Assembly (NCBI RefSeq): GCF_002778315.1
Contig: NZ_NESA01000006.1
Location: 124,001-188,000 of the forward strand
Length of the DNA stretch: 64,000 nt
DNA from: Limnohabitans sp. JirII-31
GTDB lineage: Bacteria > Pseudomonadota > Gammaproteobacteria > Burkholderiales > Burkholderiaceae_C
Reading direction: 5' to 3'
Positions 53,827 to 62,234 of this stretch are shown here, piece by piece. Both the position numbers and the translations under genes were made by a program. The notes under the pieces were generated by a model. It ran no database searches. It saw nothing but the letters and a program-made list of their open reading frames with translations, and was not told where the DNA came from. Each line of letters begins with the position of its first letter. Position 1 is the stretch's first letter.

Positions 53827-55077
53827 TTAAGCCTTGTGGCCGAGTTCAGTGCAGCTGCGCAACGTGGCTTCGTTGGCAGCGTCTGTGCTGACCACGTTGA
53901 ACACGTCGTTCTTGTCTTTCATGCCCTTGGATTTGGACTCGACGATGATGACCGACTGCACCGACTGGTGGTCGCACTTGCGGTAGTACTGGTCGCCCTT
54001 GTACCAGTTGTATTTCATGCGGCCCATGGCGTCGCTGACCTTGTTGGAGTCGGTGGTCTTGGCGTCCAACACACCTTGCAAGATGCTTCGGATACCGGCG
54101 TAGCCCAATGCGCCGTAGTCGGTCGGCACAGCACCGTTGTAGGCTTTGCGGTACTTGTCGTTGAAGGCCTTGGCCGCTGGCACTTTGTCTTCAATGCCCC
54201 AGTAGTACGAAGTGCCGCCCACCACACCATCAAACACCTCGGCACCGCCCGCTTGGCGTGCGGTGAACAACAGCACGGGCGTGATGATGCGGGTCTTTTC
54301 TTTCAAACCAAAGTCGGTGGCTTGCTTGGTGGCGTTGAGCAAGTCGCGGCCAAAGTTGCACATCACCAAGATGTCGGGGTTGAGCGCCTGAATGCGTGGT
54401 AGGAAAGCCGAGAAGTCTGAAGCTCCAATGGGGTGACGGATGTCGGCCAGTGTGGTGGCGCCCAGCGATTGACCGGCACGCTCAAAGCCGCGCACCATCT
54501 CGTGGCCATAGGCGTAGTCTGCGGTCAGATACACCACGCGCTTGCCGTATTTAGGGAAAGCGTAACGCGCCACAGCACCTGCCGTCATGTGGGGATTGAG
54601 CGCTTCGTGGAAGGTGTAAGGGCTCCAGTCTTTGGCCTCGTTGATGGCGTCCGACTGGCTGATCGAGTTGAAGATCATCTTGCGCTCACGCGTGACCGCA
54701 TTCATCGACAACTGCGTGGCGGCAGACAAAGAGCCGGCCATGAAGTCGACCTTGTCTTTCTCAATCAATTCCAGCGTGCGGGTGGCCGCTTCACCGGGGT
54801 TGAGCTTGTCATCACGCACCAGCAACTCGGCTTTACGGCCATTGAAGCCACCGGCATCGTTGAAGTCTTTGATGGCCAGTTCCGCCGCGCGCACTTGGTC
54901 TTGTGCTTCGGTGGAGTAGGCGCCGGTCAAAGGCACCAAAAAGCCAATTTTGATGGGCGCTGTTTGGGCGCTGGCAATGTTGAACAAAAACGGTGCGCTG
55001 CCTGCGGCAGAGGCAGCGGCACCCAGTTGCAGCAACTGACGGCGGTTAGGAAGCTTGGAATTCGAATGGTCGCTCAT
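53827..55077 (-). CDS. livK: Branched-chain-type ABC periplasmic binding protein
   Basis: 416-aa receptor from ATG 55077. A twin-arginine-like leader (NRRQLLQLGAAASAAGSAP...IASAQ) is followed by APIKIGFLVPLTGAYSTEAQDQVRAAELAIKDFNDAGG, the class I binding-protein start. The protein belongs to the Liv/aromatic receptor group rather than being a true amino-acid receptor by context: it lies 29 nt after the FAD monooxygenase gene. Ligand is likely an aromatic or heteroaromatic acid. Confidence 0.9.
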   Translation of the reverse strand: MSDHSNSKLPNRRQLLQLGAAASAAGSAPFLFNIASAQTAPIKIGFLVPLTGAYSTEAQDQVRAAELAIKDFNDAGGFNGRKAELLVRDDKLNPGEAATRTLELIEKDKVDFMAGSLSAATQLSMNAVTRERKMIFNSISQSDAINEAKDWSPYTFHEALNPHMTAGAVARYAFPKYGKRVVYLTADYAYGHEMVRGFERAGQSLGATTLADIRHPIGASDFSAFLPRIQALNPDILVMCNFGRDLLNATKQATDFGLKEKTRIITPVLLFTARQAGGAEVFDGVVGGTSYYWGIEDKVPAAKAFNDKYRKAYNGAVPTDYGALGYAGIRSILQGVLDAKTTDSNKVSDAMGRMKYNWYKGDQYYRKCDHQSVQSVIIVESKSKGMKDKNDVFNVVSTDAANEATLRSCTELGHKA

Positions 55078-55106
55078 GCTTGTCTCCTGTTGTGGTTGAA
55101 ATGAAA

Positions 55107-56387
55107 TCAATGCTCGGCGTGCTTGGCGCCAGCGTGTTGTTGTGTTGGGGCTGGGGTGGGCCTGAATGCGGTGACATGGCCATAGCGACCCAAGTCAATC
55201 GCGGTTTCGGCCACCACCTCGCGGGCGTTGCGCTCGGTGGTGTGTGCATCGCTTCCGGCTGCTTGCGATTGCATGTAGGCACCCAGCCAGCGTGCGCGGT
55301 CCACCGCCATCTGGCACTGGGGCAAACGTTGTTGCTCGTACACGCGCAAGGCCTCGGCGGTTGCGCCGTGGCTGCGAATGGCGTCGGCCAGGGCAGCCGC
55401 ATCTTCGGCGGCCTTGGTCACGCCCATGCCAATGTGTGGACGGCCCACAAACGAGGCGTCGCCCATCAGGGCCACGCGGTCAAACGCAATTTGGGTCGAG
55501 GCCAAGTCGTAGATGGGTTGCAAAAACGGCTGCGCAGTTTTTTCAATCATCTCGGCAAACTGCGGTGCCAAGATGCGGCGCGCGTCTTGGCGCATGTCGG
55601 ACACGTTTTTCCATGACACCTTGTTGGGCGAAATACCGCCCGGGTGGTGCACGCCATCGGCGTCGGTCAGTAAAGCATCCAGCGCCGGGCCCGCGGGTGC
55701 GGGGCGGTACCAGACAAAGTTGTAGGCACGTCGCCCACGGCGGGTGTCGTTGCCGGGGCCCGCGACGGGATAGCCAATGATTTGCTCGCCCACCGGCAAA
55801 CAAAACCCGAAGGTGTCGAACACCGTGTTCAAGGTCAGGTTGGACAAGACCGACTCGTCGCACACCCCGCGCCATGCCACATAGCCCGCATACACCGGTT
55901 GAATTTGCGGCGCAAACTGCTGACGCACCGCCGAACGGATGCCGTCACTGGCCACCACCAAGTCGGCTTCGAACGTGACGCGCTGTTCACCATCGAGGGC
56001 ATGCACCACCACACGGTCGGCCAATTGCTCCACGCGCTCCACCGACACACCTTGCAAATAACGTTCGGCAGGCACCAAGCGGTGCAGCAAGTGGTAGAGG
56101 CGGCTCCACGAGGTAAGCACCTGCGGCATGTCAATTTCAATGCCCACCGACCCATCGTGGTTGAGCGACATGCGCCCATCGATCGCCACGCCCAAAGATT
56201 CGGAGTCGTCCAAGCCCGCACGCTTCAAGCCTTCGGTCAAGGCGTCATGGGTGACGATGCCAGCACCCCGCCCGTCCATCGAGCCGCGCACTTTTTCGAG
56301 CACGCGTACATCGTGGCCATCTTTGAGCAACATGTTGGCAGCCATCAGGCCACCGAGCGATCCGCCAACAATCAGTATCCGTGCCAT
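55107..56387 (-). CDS. FAD-dependent monooxygenase (2,6-dihydroxypyridine 3-hydroxylase-like)
   Basis: 426-aa group A flavoprotein hydroxylase. FAD motifs are VGGSLGGL (residues 7-14), VASDGIRSAVR near 156-166 and ALMGDASFVGRPHIGMGVTKAAEDAAAL near 308-335; the GDASFVGRPH form is the one found in dihydroxypyridine hydroxylase-like enzymes. It lies 17 nt after a VOC gene and 29 nt before livK. The pattern suggests hydroxylation of a dihydroxy-pyridine or similar ring after a first molybdenum-dependent hydroxylation. Substrate not determined. Confidence 0.83.
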   Translation of the reverse strand: MARILIVGGSLGGLMAANMLLKDGHDVRVLEKVRGSMDGRGAGIVTHDALTEGLKRAGLDDSESLGVAIDGRMSLNHDGSVGIEIDMPQVLTSWSRLYHLLHRLVPAERYLQGVSVERVEQLADRVVVHALDGEQRVTFEADLVVASDGIRSAVRQQFAPQIQPVYAGYVAWRGVCDESVLSNLTLNTVFDTFGFCLPVGEQIIGYPVAGPGNDTRRGRRAYNFVWYRPAPAGPALDALLTDADGVHHPGGISPNKVSWKNVSDMRQDARRILAPQFAEMIEKTAQPFLQPIYDLASTQIAFDRVALMGDASFVGRPHIGMGVTKAAEDAAALADAIRSHGATAEALRVYEQQRLPQCQMAVDRARWLGAYMQSQAAGSDAHTTERNAREVVAETAIDLGRYGHVTAFRPTPAPTQQHAGAKHAEH

Positions 56388-56404
56388 GTGGGTCTGCCTT
56401 GGCC

Positions 56405-56875
56405 TCAGGCTGCCGACGCGGCAGCGAGTTTTTTGTCCAGCGCGTATTTCTCGTGCGTGGGGTAATTGAGTTCGACCACCACACCGCTCGGGTCGTCAAA
56501 GAACAACTGGTGCAGGTGAATCTCAGGCACGGTGCGCTGACGCGGCACCACCTTCATCTGTGCCAAGTGGTCGAGCATTTGCTCCAGACCATCGGCAAAA
56601 AACGCCACGTGGTCGACGGCACCACTGCCGTGCAAGGAACCAATGTCGCGGTCACCCAGGTAGTTTTTCAAACCCTCGGGGTCGTTCATGTCAATGCCGA
56701 TCACGTGCACCACCGCATTGGCCACATCGGTGTGTGGACCACGGTAGAGCCACAAACCCGGAAACGGAAACGGTGGGCGCGGCCCCACGGTCAAGCCCAA
56801 CACGTCCACATAAAAACGCTCGGTCGCTACCATGTCGGTGGTGCGAATCGAGTAATGGTTCAAGGTGAGTGCCAT
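56405..56875 (-). CDS. VOC-fold metalloprotein (candidate extradiol ring-cleaving enzyme or isomerase)
   Basis: 156 aa, two beta-alpha-beta-beta-beta modules. Likely metal ligands are His7 (LNHYSIR), His57 (VVHVIG), His89 (VDHVAF) and Glu135 (VVVELNY), the usual glyoxalase/extradiol set. It begins 1 nt after the TetR gene stop and is followed by the FAD monooxygenase. A ring-cleavage or isomerase role fits the context. A longer in-frame reading overlaps the TetR gene and is rejected. Confidence 0.82.
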   Translation of the reverse strand: MALTLNHYSIRTTDMVATERFYVDVLGLTVGPRPPFPFPGLWLYRGPHTDVANAVVHVIGIDMNDPEGLKNYLGDRDIGSLHGSGAVDHVAFFADGLEQMLDHLAQMKVVPRQRTVPEIHLHQLFFDDPSGVVVELNYPTHEKYALDKKLAAASAA

Positions 56876-56876
56876 G

Positions 56877-57683
56877 TCAAGTCCTCTGAGGTTTGCTGCG
56901 TGCGCTCGCACGGGAGTGCGCATTGGAGCGCGTGTTGGTCGACAGGGGTGTCGCCGCTTTGACCCGAGGGGTGTTGGGCTGACCCAACACCTCGCGGCTG
57001 GCTTGCAAATAGGCGCGCACTTGGTTGCGTATGACCACACGGTCATACGCAGGCGTATTGCCGTCGTGCACCGTCTGGCTGTAGACCCAGCGACGCAAAC
57101 CACTGTAAAAAATACTGCCGTGCAAACCCATCAACAACTCACGCTCCATCACCGACGCCTGGGCGCGGCTCTTGAACGCGCGGTAGCGTCGGGTTTCACG
57201 GATCAGGCGCGGAAACAAGCGCTCACGCAGCAAGTCAAAGAAGCGGTTGGTGATGGTTTGGTCGGTCAAACCCGAAAAGATCAAGATGCGGACAAAGTCG
57301 TGCGTCAACACGGTCTCGGCGTAGTCGATGTAGAACAAAGTGAACTTGTCTTCGGTGGACAGGCTGTCGTCGTCAAGCCACTGCTCCCACTCGGGCTTCC
57401 AGCGCCCCTCGAACACCTCCAGGTACACACGGTCTACCAAGGCTTGCTTGGTGGGAAAGTAGTGGTACAGCAAGGCATGCGTGACGCCAATGCTTTTGGC
57501 CAAATCGCGCATTTGTGCATCAAAACCGTGACGCGCAAAAAACTGGATGGCACCGTCAACGATGTGACGCTCGCGGTCCAGCACCGACATGCGCTTGCGC
57601 GCTGTCGCGGGTGCTGCGGGCTTGCCTTTCGGGTTTTTCCTAGGCAAAGACCTATTTACCAATGCGTCAACCATGGATAGCAT
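56877..57683 (-). CDS. TetR-family regulator of the divergent catabolic arms
   Basis: About 268 aa. Helix-turn-helix: RERHIVDGAIQFFARHGFDAQMRDLAKSIGVTHALLYHYFPTKQALVDRV near residues 37-86. A basic 25-residue N-terminus and a Ser/Arg-rich C-terminal tail (NAHSRASARSKPQRT) are extra. The start may be ATG 57683 or 57674; neither has a clear ribosome site, so the choice is uncertain. It lies at the head of the VOC-Liv operon and divergent from the CoxG gene, so it probably controls both arms and is released by the substrate. Confidence 0.88.
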   Translation of the reverse strand: MLSMVDALVNRSLPRKNPKGKPAAPATARKRMSVLDRERHIVDGAIQFFARHGFDAQMRDLAKSIGVTHALLYHYFPTKQALVDRVYLEVFEGRWKPEWEQWLDDDSLSTEDKFTLFYIDYAETVLTHDFVRILIFSGLTDQTITNRFFDLLRERLFPRLIRETRRYRAFKSRAQASVMERELLMGLHGSIFYSGLRRWVYSQTVHDGNTPAYDRVVIRNQVRAYLQASREVLGQPNTPRVKAATPLSTNTRSNAHSRASARSKPQRT

Positions 57684-57685
57684 TG

Positions 57686-57701
57686 TTGAACGTTTGGTCA
57701 A
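57686..57701. promoter_or_regulatory. Candidate TetR operator in the divergent region
   Basis: TTGAaC-GTTT-GgTCAA, an imperfect 16-bp palindrome immediately before the TetR start and 92 nt before the CoxG ATG. It is weak; one mismatch per arm. Confidence 0.35.
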
Positions 57702-57793
57702 TAACAATCATCGGTGCAAACCCTCAAGCATGGCACCCACGAGACACGGCCACGCATGGCATTGACAGGCCCTACAAACTCACAAGGATCACC

Positions 57794-58444
57794 ATGGAAT
57801 TGACTGGAGAAGTTCGCATCAACGCGCCCCGAGAGCGCGTGTGGCATGCGCTCAACGATGCACGCACCTTGATGGCTTGCATTCCGGGCTGCGAAGAAGT
57901 CGAGATCACCTCGCCCACCGAACGCCATGTGCGCTTGTTGGTCAAAGCCGGTCCGGTGCGGGCCCGCTTCGTCGGGAAAATCACCCTCAGCGATGTGGTG
58001 GCAGGCAGCGCCTGCGTGATGAACTTTGAAGGTTCGGGCGGCACCGCCGGCATGGCCACCGGCAAGTCGTCGGTACAACTGCGCGACGACGGCGACGCCA
58101 CCGTGGTGCACTACACCGCTACCGCCTCGGTGGGTGGCAAGCTCGGGCAAATAGGCGCACGCATGCTCGACGCTGCCTCCAAACAAATGGCCGACCAATT
58201 CTTCAAACGCCTCGGCCAAGAATTGGGGGATGGGCAGACCCCGCCTTCATCCACCGCAGGTGCACCGCCCACGCAAGGTGCCGCTGCCGCGCACTCGGCA
58301 AGCACCAGCGCTTCTCACGCCAGCCATGTGCACAGCCCATCTGCCGCAGCCCCGCTCCTCAGTGAAGGCACCCGCTTGCTGTGGTTTGCCTGCGGCTGTG
58401 CGGCCACCGGATTTGGCGTCGTGTTGGCCAGCTTGTTTCGCTGA
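57794..58444 (+). CDS. CoxG-like SRPBCC membrane-recruitment protein
   Basis: 216-aa protein from ATG 57794. The CoxG family start (MELTGEVRINAPRERVWHALND, then LMACIPGCEEVE) is clear. A Ser/Ala/His-rich linker follows residue 140, and one C-terminal hydrophobic segment (LLWFACGCAATGFGVVLASLF) may anchor it in the membrane. CoxG-like proteins bring molybdenum hydroxylases to the membrane. It lies 9 nt before the FAD subunit gene. Confidence 0.87.
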   Translation: MELTGEVRINAPRERVWHALNDARTLMACIPGCEEVEITSPTERHVRLLVKAGPVRARFVGKITLSDVVAGSACVMNFEGSGGTAGMATGKSSVQLRDDGDATVVHYTATASVGGKLGQIGARMLDAASKQMADQFFKRLGQELGDGQTPPSSTAGAPPTQGAAAAHSASTSASHASHVHSPSAAAPLLSEGTRLLWFACGCAATGFGVVLASLFR

Positions 58445-58453
58445 GGCACCGAC

Positions 58454-59329
58454 ATGAAATCCCCCGAGTTCGATTACATCAAAGCCCGCTCTCTCGAACA
58501 GGCGCTGTCGCTGCTGGCCAGCCACGGTGACGAGGCGCGCATCCTGGCTGGTGGGCAAAGCCTGCTGGCGGCACTCAATATGCGCTTGTCCGAGCCTGCG
58601 CTGCTGATTGACATCAGCGGGCTCAACCACTTGCGCGGCATCCAGGTCACGCCCACCGCGTTGCGCATTGGGGCCTTGACCACCCACACCGACATTGAAA
58701 ACTCAGCCCAAGTGGCCCAGCACGCCCCCCTGCTGAAACTGGCGGTGCCGCACATTGCCCACCGCGCCATCCGCAACGCGGGCACGTTTGGCGGCTCCAT
58801 CGCCAACGCCGACCCCGCCGCCGAGTGGCCTTGCTGCTTGCTGGCCCTGGACGGCCAGGTGGTGGCCCAGAGCCCACGCGGTGAACGCCGTATCGCGGCA
58901 TTGGATTTTTTCACCGGTCTCTACACCACCGAATTGGCCGATGACGAGGTGTTGACCGCCTGTGAATTGCCACTGGCACAACGCGACGACTGGTTTGGTT
59001 TTCAAGAACTGGCACGCCGTCATGGCGACTACGCCATCGCCGGCTTGGCCATGCACCTGCGCTTTGCAGGCCCCGTGGTGCAAGCGGCCAAGCTCAGTTG
59101 GTTGGGTTTGGCCAGCACGCCCTTGCGCAGCCGCAAAACAGAACAGTTGTTGGTCGGCAAACCGCTGGACGCCACCACGTTTGAAATGGTCGTGGCCTCG
59201 CTGCGCGAAGAGCTTGACCCCTTGGCCGACCTCACCAACAGCGGCGCCACCAAAAAACACCTCGCCACTGTGTTGGCACGCCGCCTGCTGACCCAGGCCC
59301 AGGCCACACGCCAAAGCGTGGCTGCTTGA
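58454..59329 (+). CDS. Molybdenum hydroxylase FAD subunit (CoxM-like)
   Basis: 291-aa medium subunit. FAD motifs AGGQSLLAAL near residue 32-41 and AHRAIRNAGTFGGSIANADPAAEWP near 99-123 are typical of CoxM/CutM. The start (FDYIKARSLEQALSLLASHGDEARILAGGQS) and the C-terminal family domain are complete. It lies 9 nt after the CoxG-like gene and 19 nt before the 2Fe-2S subunit. Confidence 0.93.
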   Translation: MKSPEFDYIKARSLEQALSLLASHGDEARILAGGQSLLAALNMRLSEPALLIDISGLNHLRGIQVTPTALRIGALTTHTDIENSAQVAQHAPLLKLAVPHIAHRAIRNAGTFGGSIANADPAAEWPCCLLALDGQVVAQSPRGERRIAALDFFTGLYTTELADDEVLTACELPLAQRDDWFGFQELARRHGDYAIAGLAMHLRFAGPVVQAAKLSWLGLASTPLRSRKTEQLLVGKPLDATTFEMVVASLREELDPLADLTNSGATKKHLATVLARRLLTQAQATRQSVAA

Positions 59330-59348
59330 CACCCCCAAAGGCTCACCC

Positions 59349-59837
59349 ATGTCAGACCTTCACACCATCCGACTCCATGTCAACGGCCAGTCGCACAGCT
59401 GCGCCATTCCGCCCCGACTGCACCTGATCGATTTGTTGCGCGACGAGCTGGGCCTCAAAGGCTCTCACCTGGGCTGCGAGCACGGCGTGTGCGGCGCCTG
59501 CACGGTCGAGGTCGAAGGCCGCATCGTGCGAGGCTGCCTCACACTCGCCGTGCAAGCCGACGGCGCACAAGTGCGCACGGTGGAGGGCCTGTCCGACTTG
59601 CCCGACGCGCGCCAGTTGCAACAGGCGTTTGTCAAACACAACGCCTTGCAGTGCGGCTTTTGCACCCCCGGCATGTTGATGGCCGCACGCGAGCTGGTGC
59701 AACACAAACCCGACGCCACCCGCGAAGAAGTGCGCGAGTGGATGAGTGGCAACTACTGCCGCTGCACCGGCTACCACGCCATCGTCGACGCCGTCTGCGA
59801 CGTGCTGGCCCAACGCCACCAGGAGGCTGCCGCATGA
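59349..59837 (+). CDS. Molybdenum hydroxylase 2Fe-2S subunit (CoxS-like)
   Basis: 162-aa small subunit with two [2Fe-2S] clusters. The first motif is HLGCEHGVCGACTVEVEG near residues 41-58 and the second CGFCTPGMLM near 100-109 and GNYCRCTGYHAIVDAV near 131-146. Its end overlaps the large-subunit start by 4 nt (ATGA). Confidence 0.94.
   Translation: MSDLHTIRLHVNGQSHSCAIPPRLHLIDLLRDELGLKGSHLGCEHGVCGACTVEVEGRIVRGCLTLAVQADGAQVRTVEGLSDLPDARQLQQAFVKHNALQCGFCTPGMLMAARELVQHKPDATREEVREWMSGNYCRCTGYHAIVDAVCDVLAQRHQEAAA
59821..59826 (+). promoter_or_regulatory. Ribosome binding site deciding the large-subunit start
   Basis: AGGAGG 7 nt before the ATG at 59834, inside the 2Fe-2S subunit gene. It rules out a much longer in-frame reading beginning at 59489. 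Confidence 0.7.
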
Positions 59838-62230
59838 GCACCGTGGTCCACACCCAAGACGCGCCCTTGCACGACCTGACGCAAGACCCGCGCTACATCG
59901 GCCACAGCCCCGAGCGCCCCAGCGCACGCCGCCTGGTGCAGGGCCAGGGCTGCTATGTGGACGACATCGAGCTGCCCCGCATGGCCCATGTGGTGTACTG
60001 GCGCAGTCCGGTGGCGCATTGCCGCATCACCCGCATCCAGGCCGACTTTGCGCGCCGCATGCCCGGCGTGTTGCTGGTGGCAGACGGCCCGATGCTGGCC
60101 AAAATTTGCAAGCCTTGGATCGCCACCCTGGGCCACTTGGCCAACATGAAATCGGCCCCGCAATACCCGCTGGCGATGGAACGCGCGCACTGGCAAGGCG
60201 AACCAGTGGTGGCCATCGTGGCCGAAACCCGCGCCCAGGCCGAAGACGCGCTGCAATACCTGCAAGTCGAATGGGAGCTGCTGCCTGCGGTGGTCGACAT
60301 GGAAACCGCCCTCGACCCCAGCACCCCGGTGATTCACCCCGAGCTGGGCGACAACCTGTGCTTCACCCGCAGCCTAGACACCGGTGGCGTGGACGACGCC
60401 TTTGCCCAAGCCGACCAGGTGGTCAACACCACCTTTGAGTTTGGCCGGCACACCGGTGTGACGCTGGAGCCGCGCTGCCAAATTGCCGACTGGCGCACCG
60501 CTGAGCAGCAGCTCACGGTCTACCACTCGCAACAAGCGCCGCACATGATGCAAGACCTGTACGCGCGCCAATTTGACATTCCTGAATCGTCGGTGCGCGT
60601 GATCTGCAAAGACGTGGGTGGCTCATTTGGCATCAAGGTGCACGCCTACCCCGACGACTTTGCCACCGTGGCTTTGTCGATGATGCTGGGCCGTCCAGTG
60701 AAGTTTGTGGCCGACCGCATGGAGTCGTTCACCAGCGACATCCACGCCCGCCACCACCGCATTGACGCCCGCATTGCGGTGCGCAACAACGGCGAAATTC
60801 TGGCCTTTGAAATTGACGACCTGACCGGCATTGGCCCGTTCTCAATGTTCCCGCGCACCAGCGCGATCGAGGGCAACCAGGTGGTCAACCTGGTGGGTGG
60901 CCCCTACAAACACCAGCACTACCGCGCCAAGTTGAATGTGGTGTTCCAAAACAAAACCCCCACCTGCCAATACCGTGGCGTGGGTCACCCCATTGCCTGC
61001 GCCGTGACCGAGGGCTTGGTGGACATGGCCGCACGCGCCATCGCCATGGACCCGCTGGAGATTCGCCGTCGCAACGTCATCCCCGACGACGCTTACCCGT
61101 GTTCGGGCATCAGCGGCATCAAGCTCGAAGGCCTGTCGCACCAAGCGTGTCTGGACAAGTTAGAGAGCCTCATGAACTACTCGGCCCTGCGTGCCGAACA
61201 AGCGGCGCTGCGCGAACAAGGCATTTACCGAGGCATTGGCATTGCGGCCCTGATTGAGCTGACCAATCCCAGCGCGGCCTTTTATGGTGTGGGCGGTGCC
61301 CGCATTGCCTCGCAAGACGGCGCAACCGCACGCCTGGACCCCAACGGCGGTGTGACGGTGATGGTGAGCGTGGGCGAACAAGGCCAAGGCAACGACGCCA
61401 TCTACACCCAAATCGCCGCCGATGCGGTGGGTGTGGACATGGCGCAGGTGCGTGTGGTCACCGGCGACACCGAAGTCACCCCCTACGGCGGCGGCACCTG
61501 GGCCTCGCGCGGAGCCGGCATTGGCGGCGAGGCCGTGTTGCTGGCGGGTCAAGCCTTGCGCGCCAACATCTTGAAGGTAGCTGCCGTGATCTTGAAACGC
61601 GAGGTGAGCGAGATCGAATTGCACCGTGGCCAAGTGGTGGACGCCCACACCCGCGAAGTGCTGACGCCGCTGACCGAGGTGGGCCGCATTGCCTACTTCC
61701 GCTCCGACTTGCTCCCCAGCGACTTCACACCTGAGTTGAGCGTGACGCGTCACTACGCGCAGCGTGACTACCCGTTCATCTTCACCAACGGCATGCAAGC
61801 CTCGTATGTCGAGGTTGATCCTGACACTGGCTTTGTCAAACTGCTGCAACACTGGGCGGTGGAAGACTGCGGTCGCGTGATCAACCCACGCTTGGTGGAT
61901 GAGCAAATTCGCGGCGCCATTGTGCAAGGCATTGGTGGCGCCATGTTGGAAGAGTGCCTGTACGACAACCAAGGCCTGATGCTCAACGCCAACATGGCCG
62001 ACTACCTGGTGCCCATGTGCTCTGAGATGCCCGACATCCATGTGGCCCACGTGCAGACCCCCACCAAAAGCAGCCAGCTCGGTGCCAAAGGTGCAGGCGA
62101 AGCCGGCACCGCCGGTGCCCCGGCGGCGGTGATGAACGCGATCAACGATGCACTGGCCCCGTTCAAGGCGCAGGTGGTGTCGCAGCCGTTCACGCCTGAG
62201 AAAGTGTTGAAGGCACTGGGGAAGGTGTGA
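59834..62230 (+). CDS. Molybdenum hydroxylase large subunit (CoxL-like, not a CO dehydrogenase)
   Basis: 798-aa molybdopterin subunit. Features: SARRLVQGQGCYVDDIELPRM near the start, VICKDVGGSFGIKVHAYPDDFATVAL in the middle, EQGQGNDAIYTQIAADAV and GAKGAGEAGTAGAPAAVMNA near the end, whose Glu is the expected base. Where CO dehydrogenase has the Cys-containing AYRCSFR loop, this protein has TCQYRGVGHP, so CO oxidation is unlikely. It is probably a hydroxylase of a nitrogen heterocycle or aromatic aldehyde. Convergent with the Lon-like gene, 4 nt apart. Confidence 0.92.
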   Translation: MSTVVHTQDAPLHDLTQDPRYIGHSPERPSARRLVQGQGCYVDDIELPRMAHVVYWRSPVAHCRITRIQADFARRMPGVLLVADGPMLAKICKPWIATLGHLANMKSAPQYPLAMERAHWQGEPVVAIVAETRAQAEDALQYLQVEWELLPAVVDMETALDPSTPVIHPELGDNLCFTRSLDTGGVDDAFAQADQVVNTTFEFGRHTGVTLEPRCQIADWRTAEQQLTVYHSQQAPHMMQDLYARQFDIPESSVRVICKDVGGSFGIKVHAYPDDFATVALSMMLGRPVKFVADRMESFTSDIHARHHRIDARIAVRNNGEILAFEIDDLTGIGPFSMFPRTSAIEGNQVVNLVGGPYKHQHYRAKLNVVFQNKTPTCQYRGVGHPIACAVTEGLVDMAARAIAMDPLEIRRRNVIPDDAYPCSGISGIKLEGLSHQACLDKLESLMNYSALRAEQAALREQGIYRGIGIAALIELTNPSAAFYGVGGARIASQDGATARLDPNGGVTVMVSVGEQGQGNDAIYTQIAADAVGVDMAQVRVVTGDTEVTPYGGGTWASRGAGIGGEAVLLAGQALRANILKVAAVILKREVSEIELHRGQVVDAHTREVLTPLTEVGRIAYFRSDLLPSDFTPELSVTRHYAQRDYPFIFTNGMQASYVEVDPDTGFVKLLQHWAVEDCGRVINPRLVDEQIRGAIVQGIGGAMLEECLYDNQGLMLNANMADYLVPMCSEMPDIHVAHVQTPTKSSQLGAKGAGEAGTAGAPAAVMNAINDALAPFKAQVVSQPFTPEKVLKALGKV

Positions 62231-62234
62231 GGCC

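Noticed and set aside
59489-59833. Upstream extension of the CoxL-like frame
   Set aside because: It overlaps the 2Fe-2S subunit in another frame and is Arg/His-rich; the AGGAGG-preceded ATG at 59834 is the start.
58454-62230. Carbon monoxide dehydrogenase (coxMSL)
   Set aside because: Subunit layout fits, but the active-site cysteine loop of CO dehydrogenase is missing in the large subunit.
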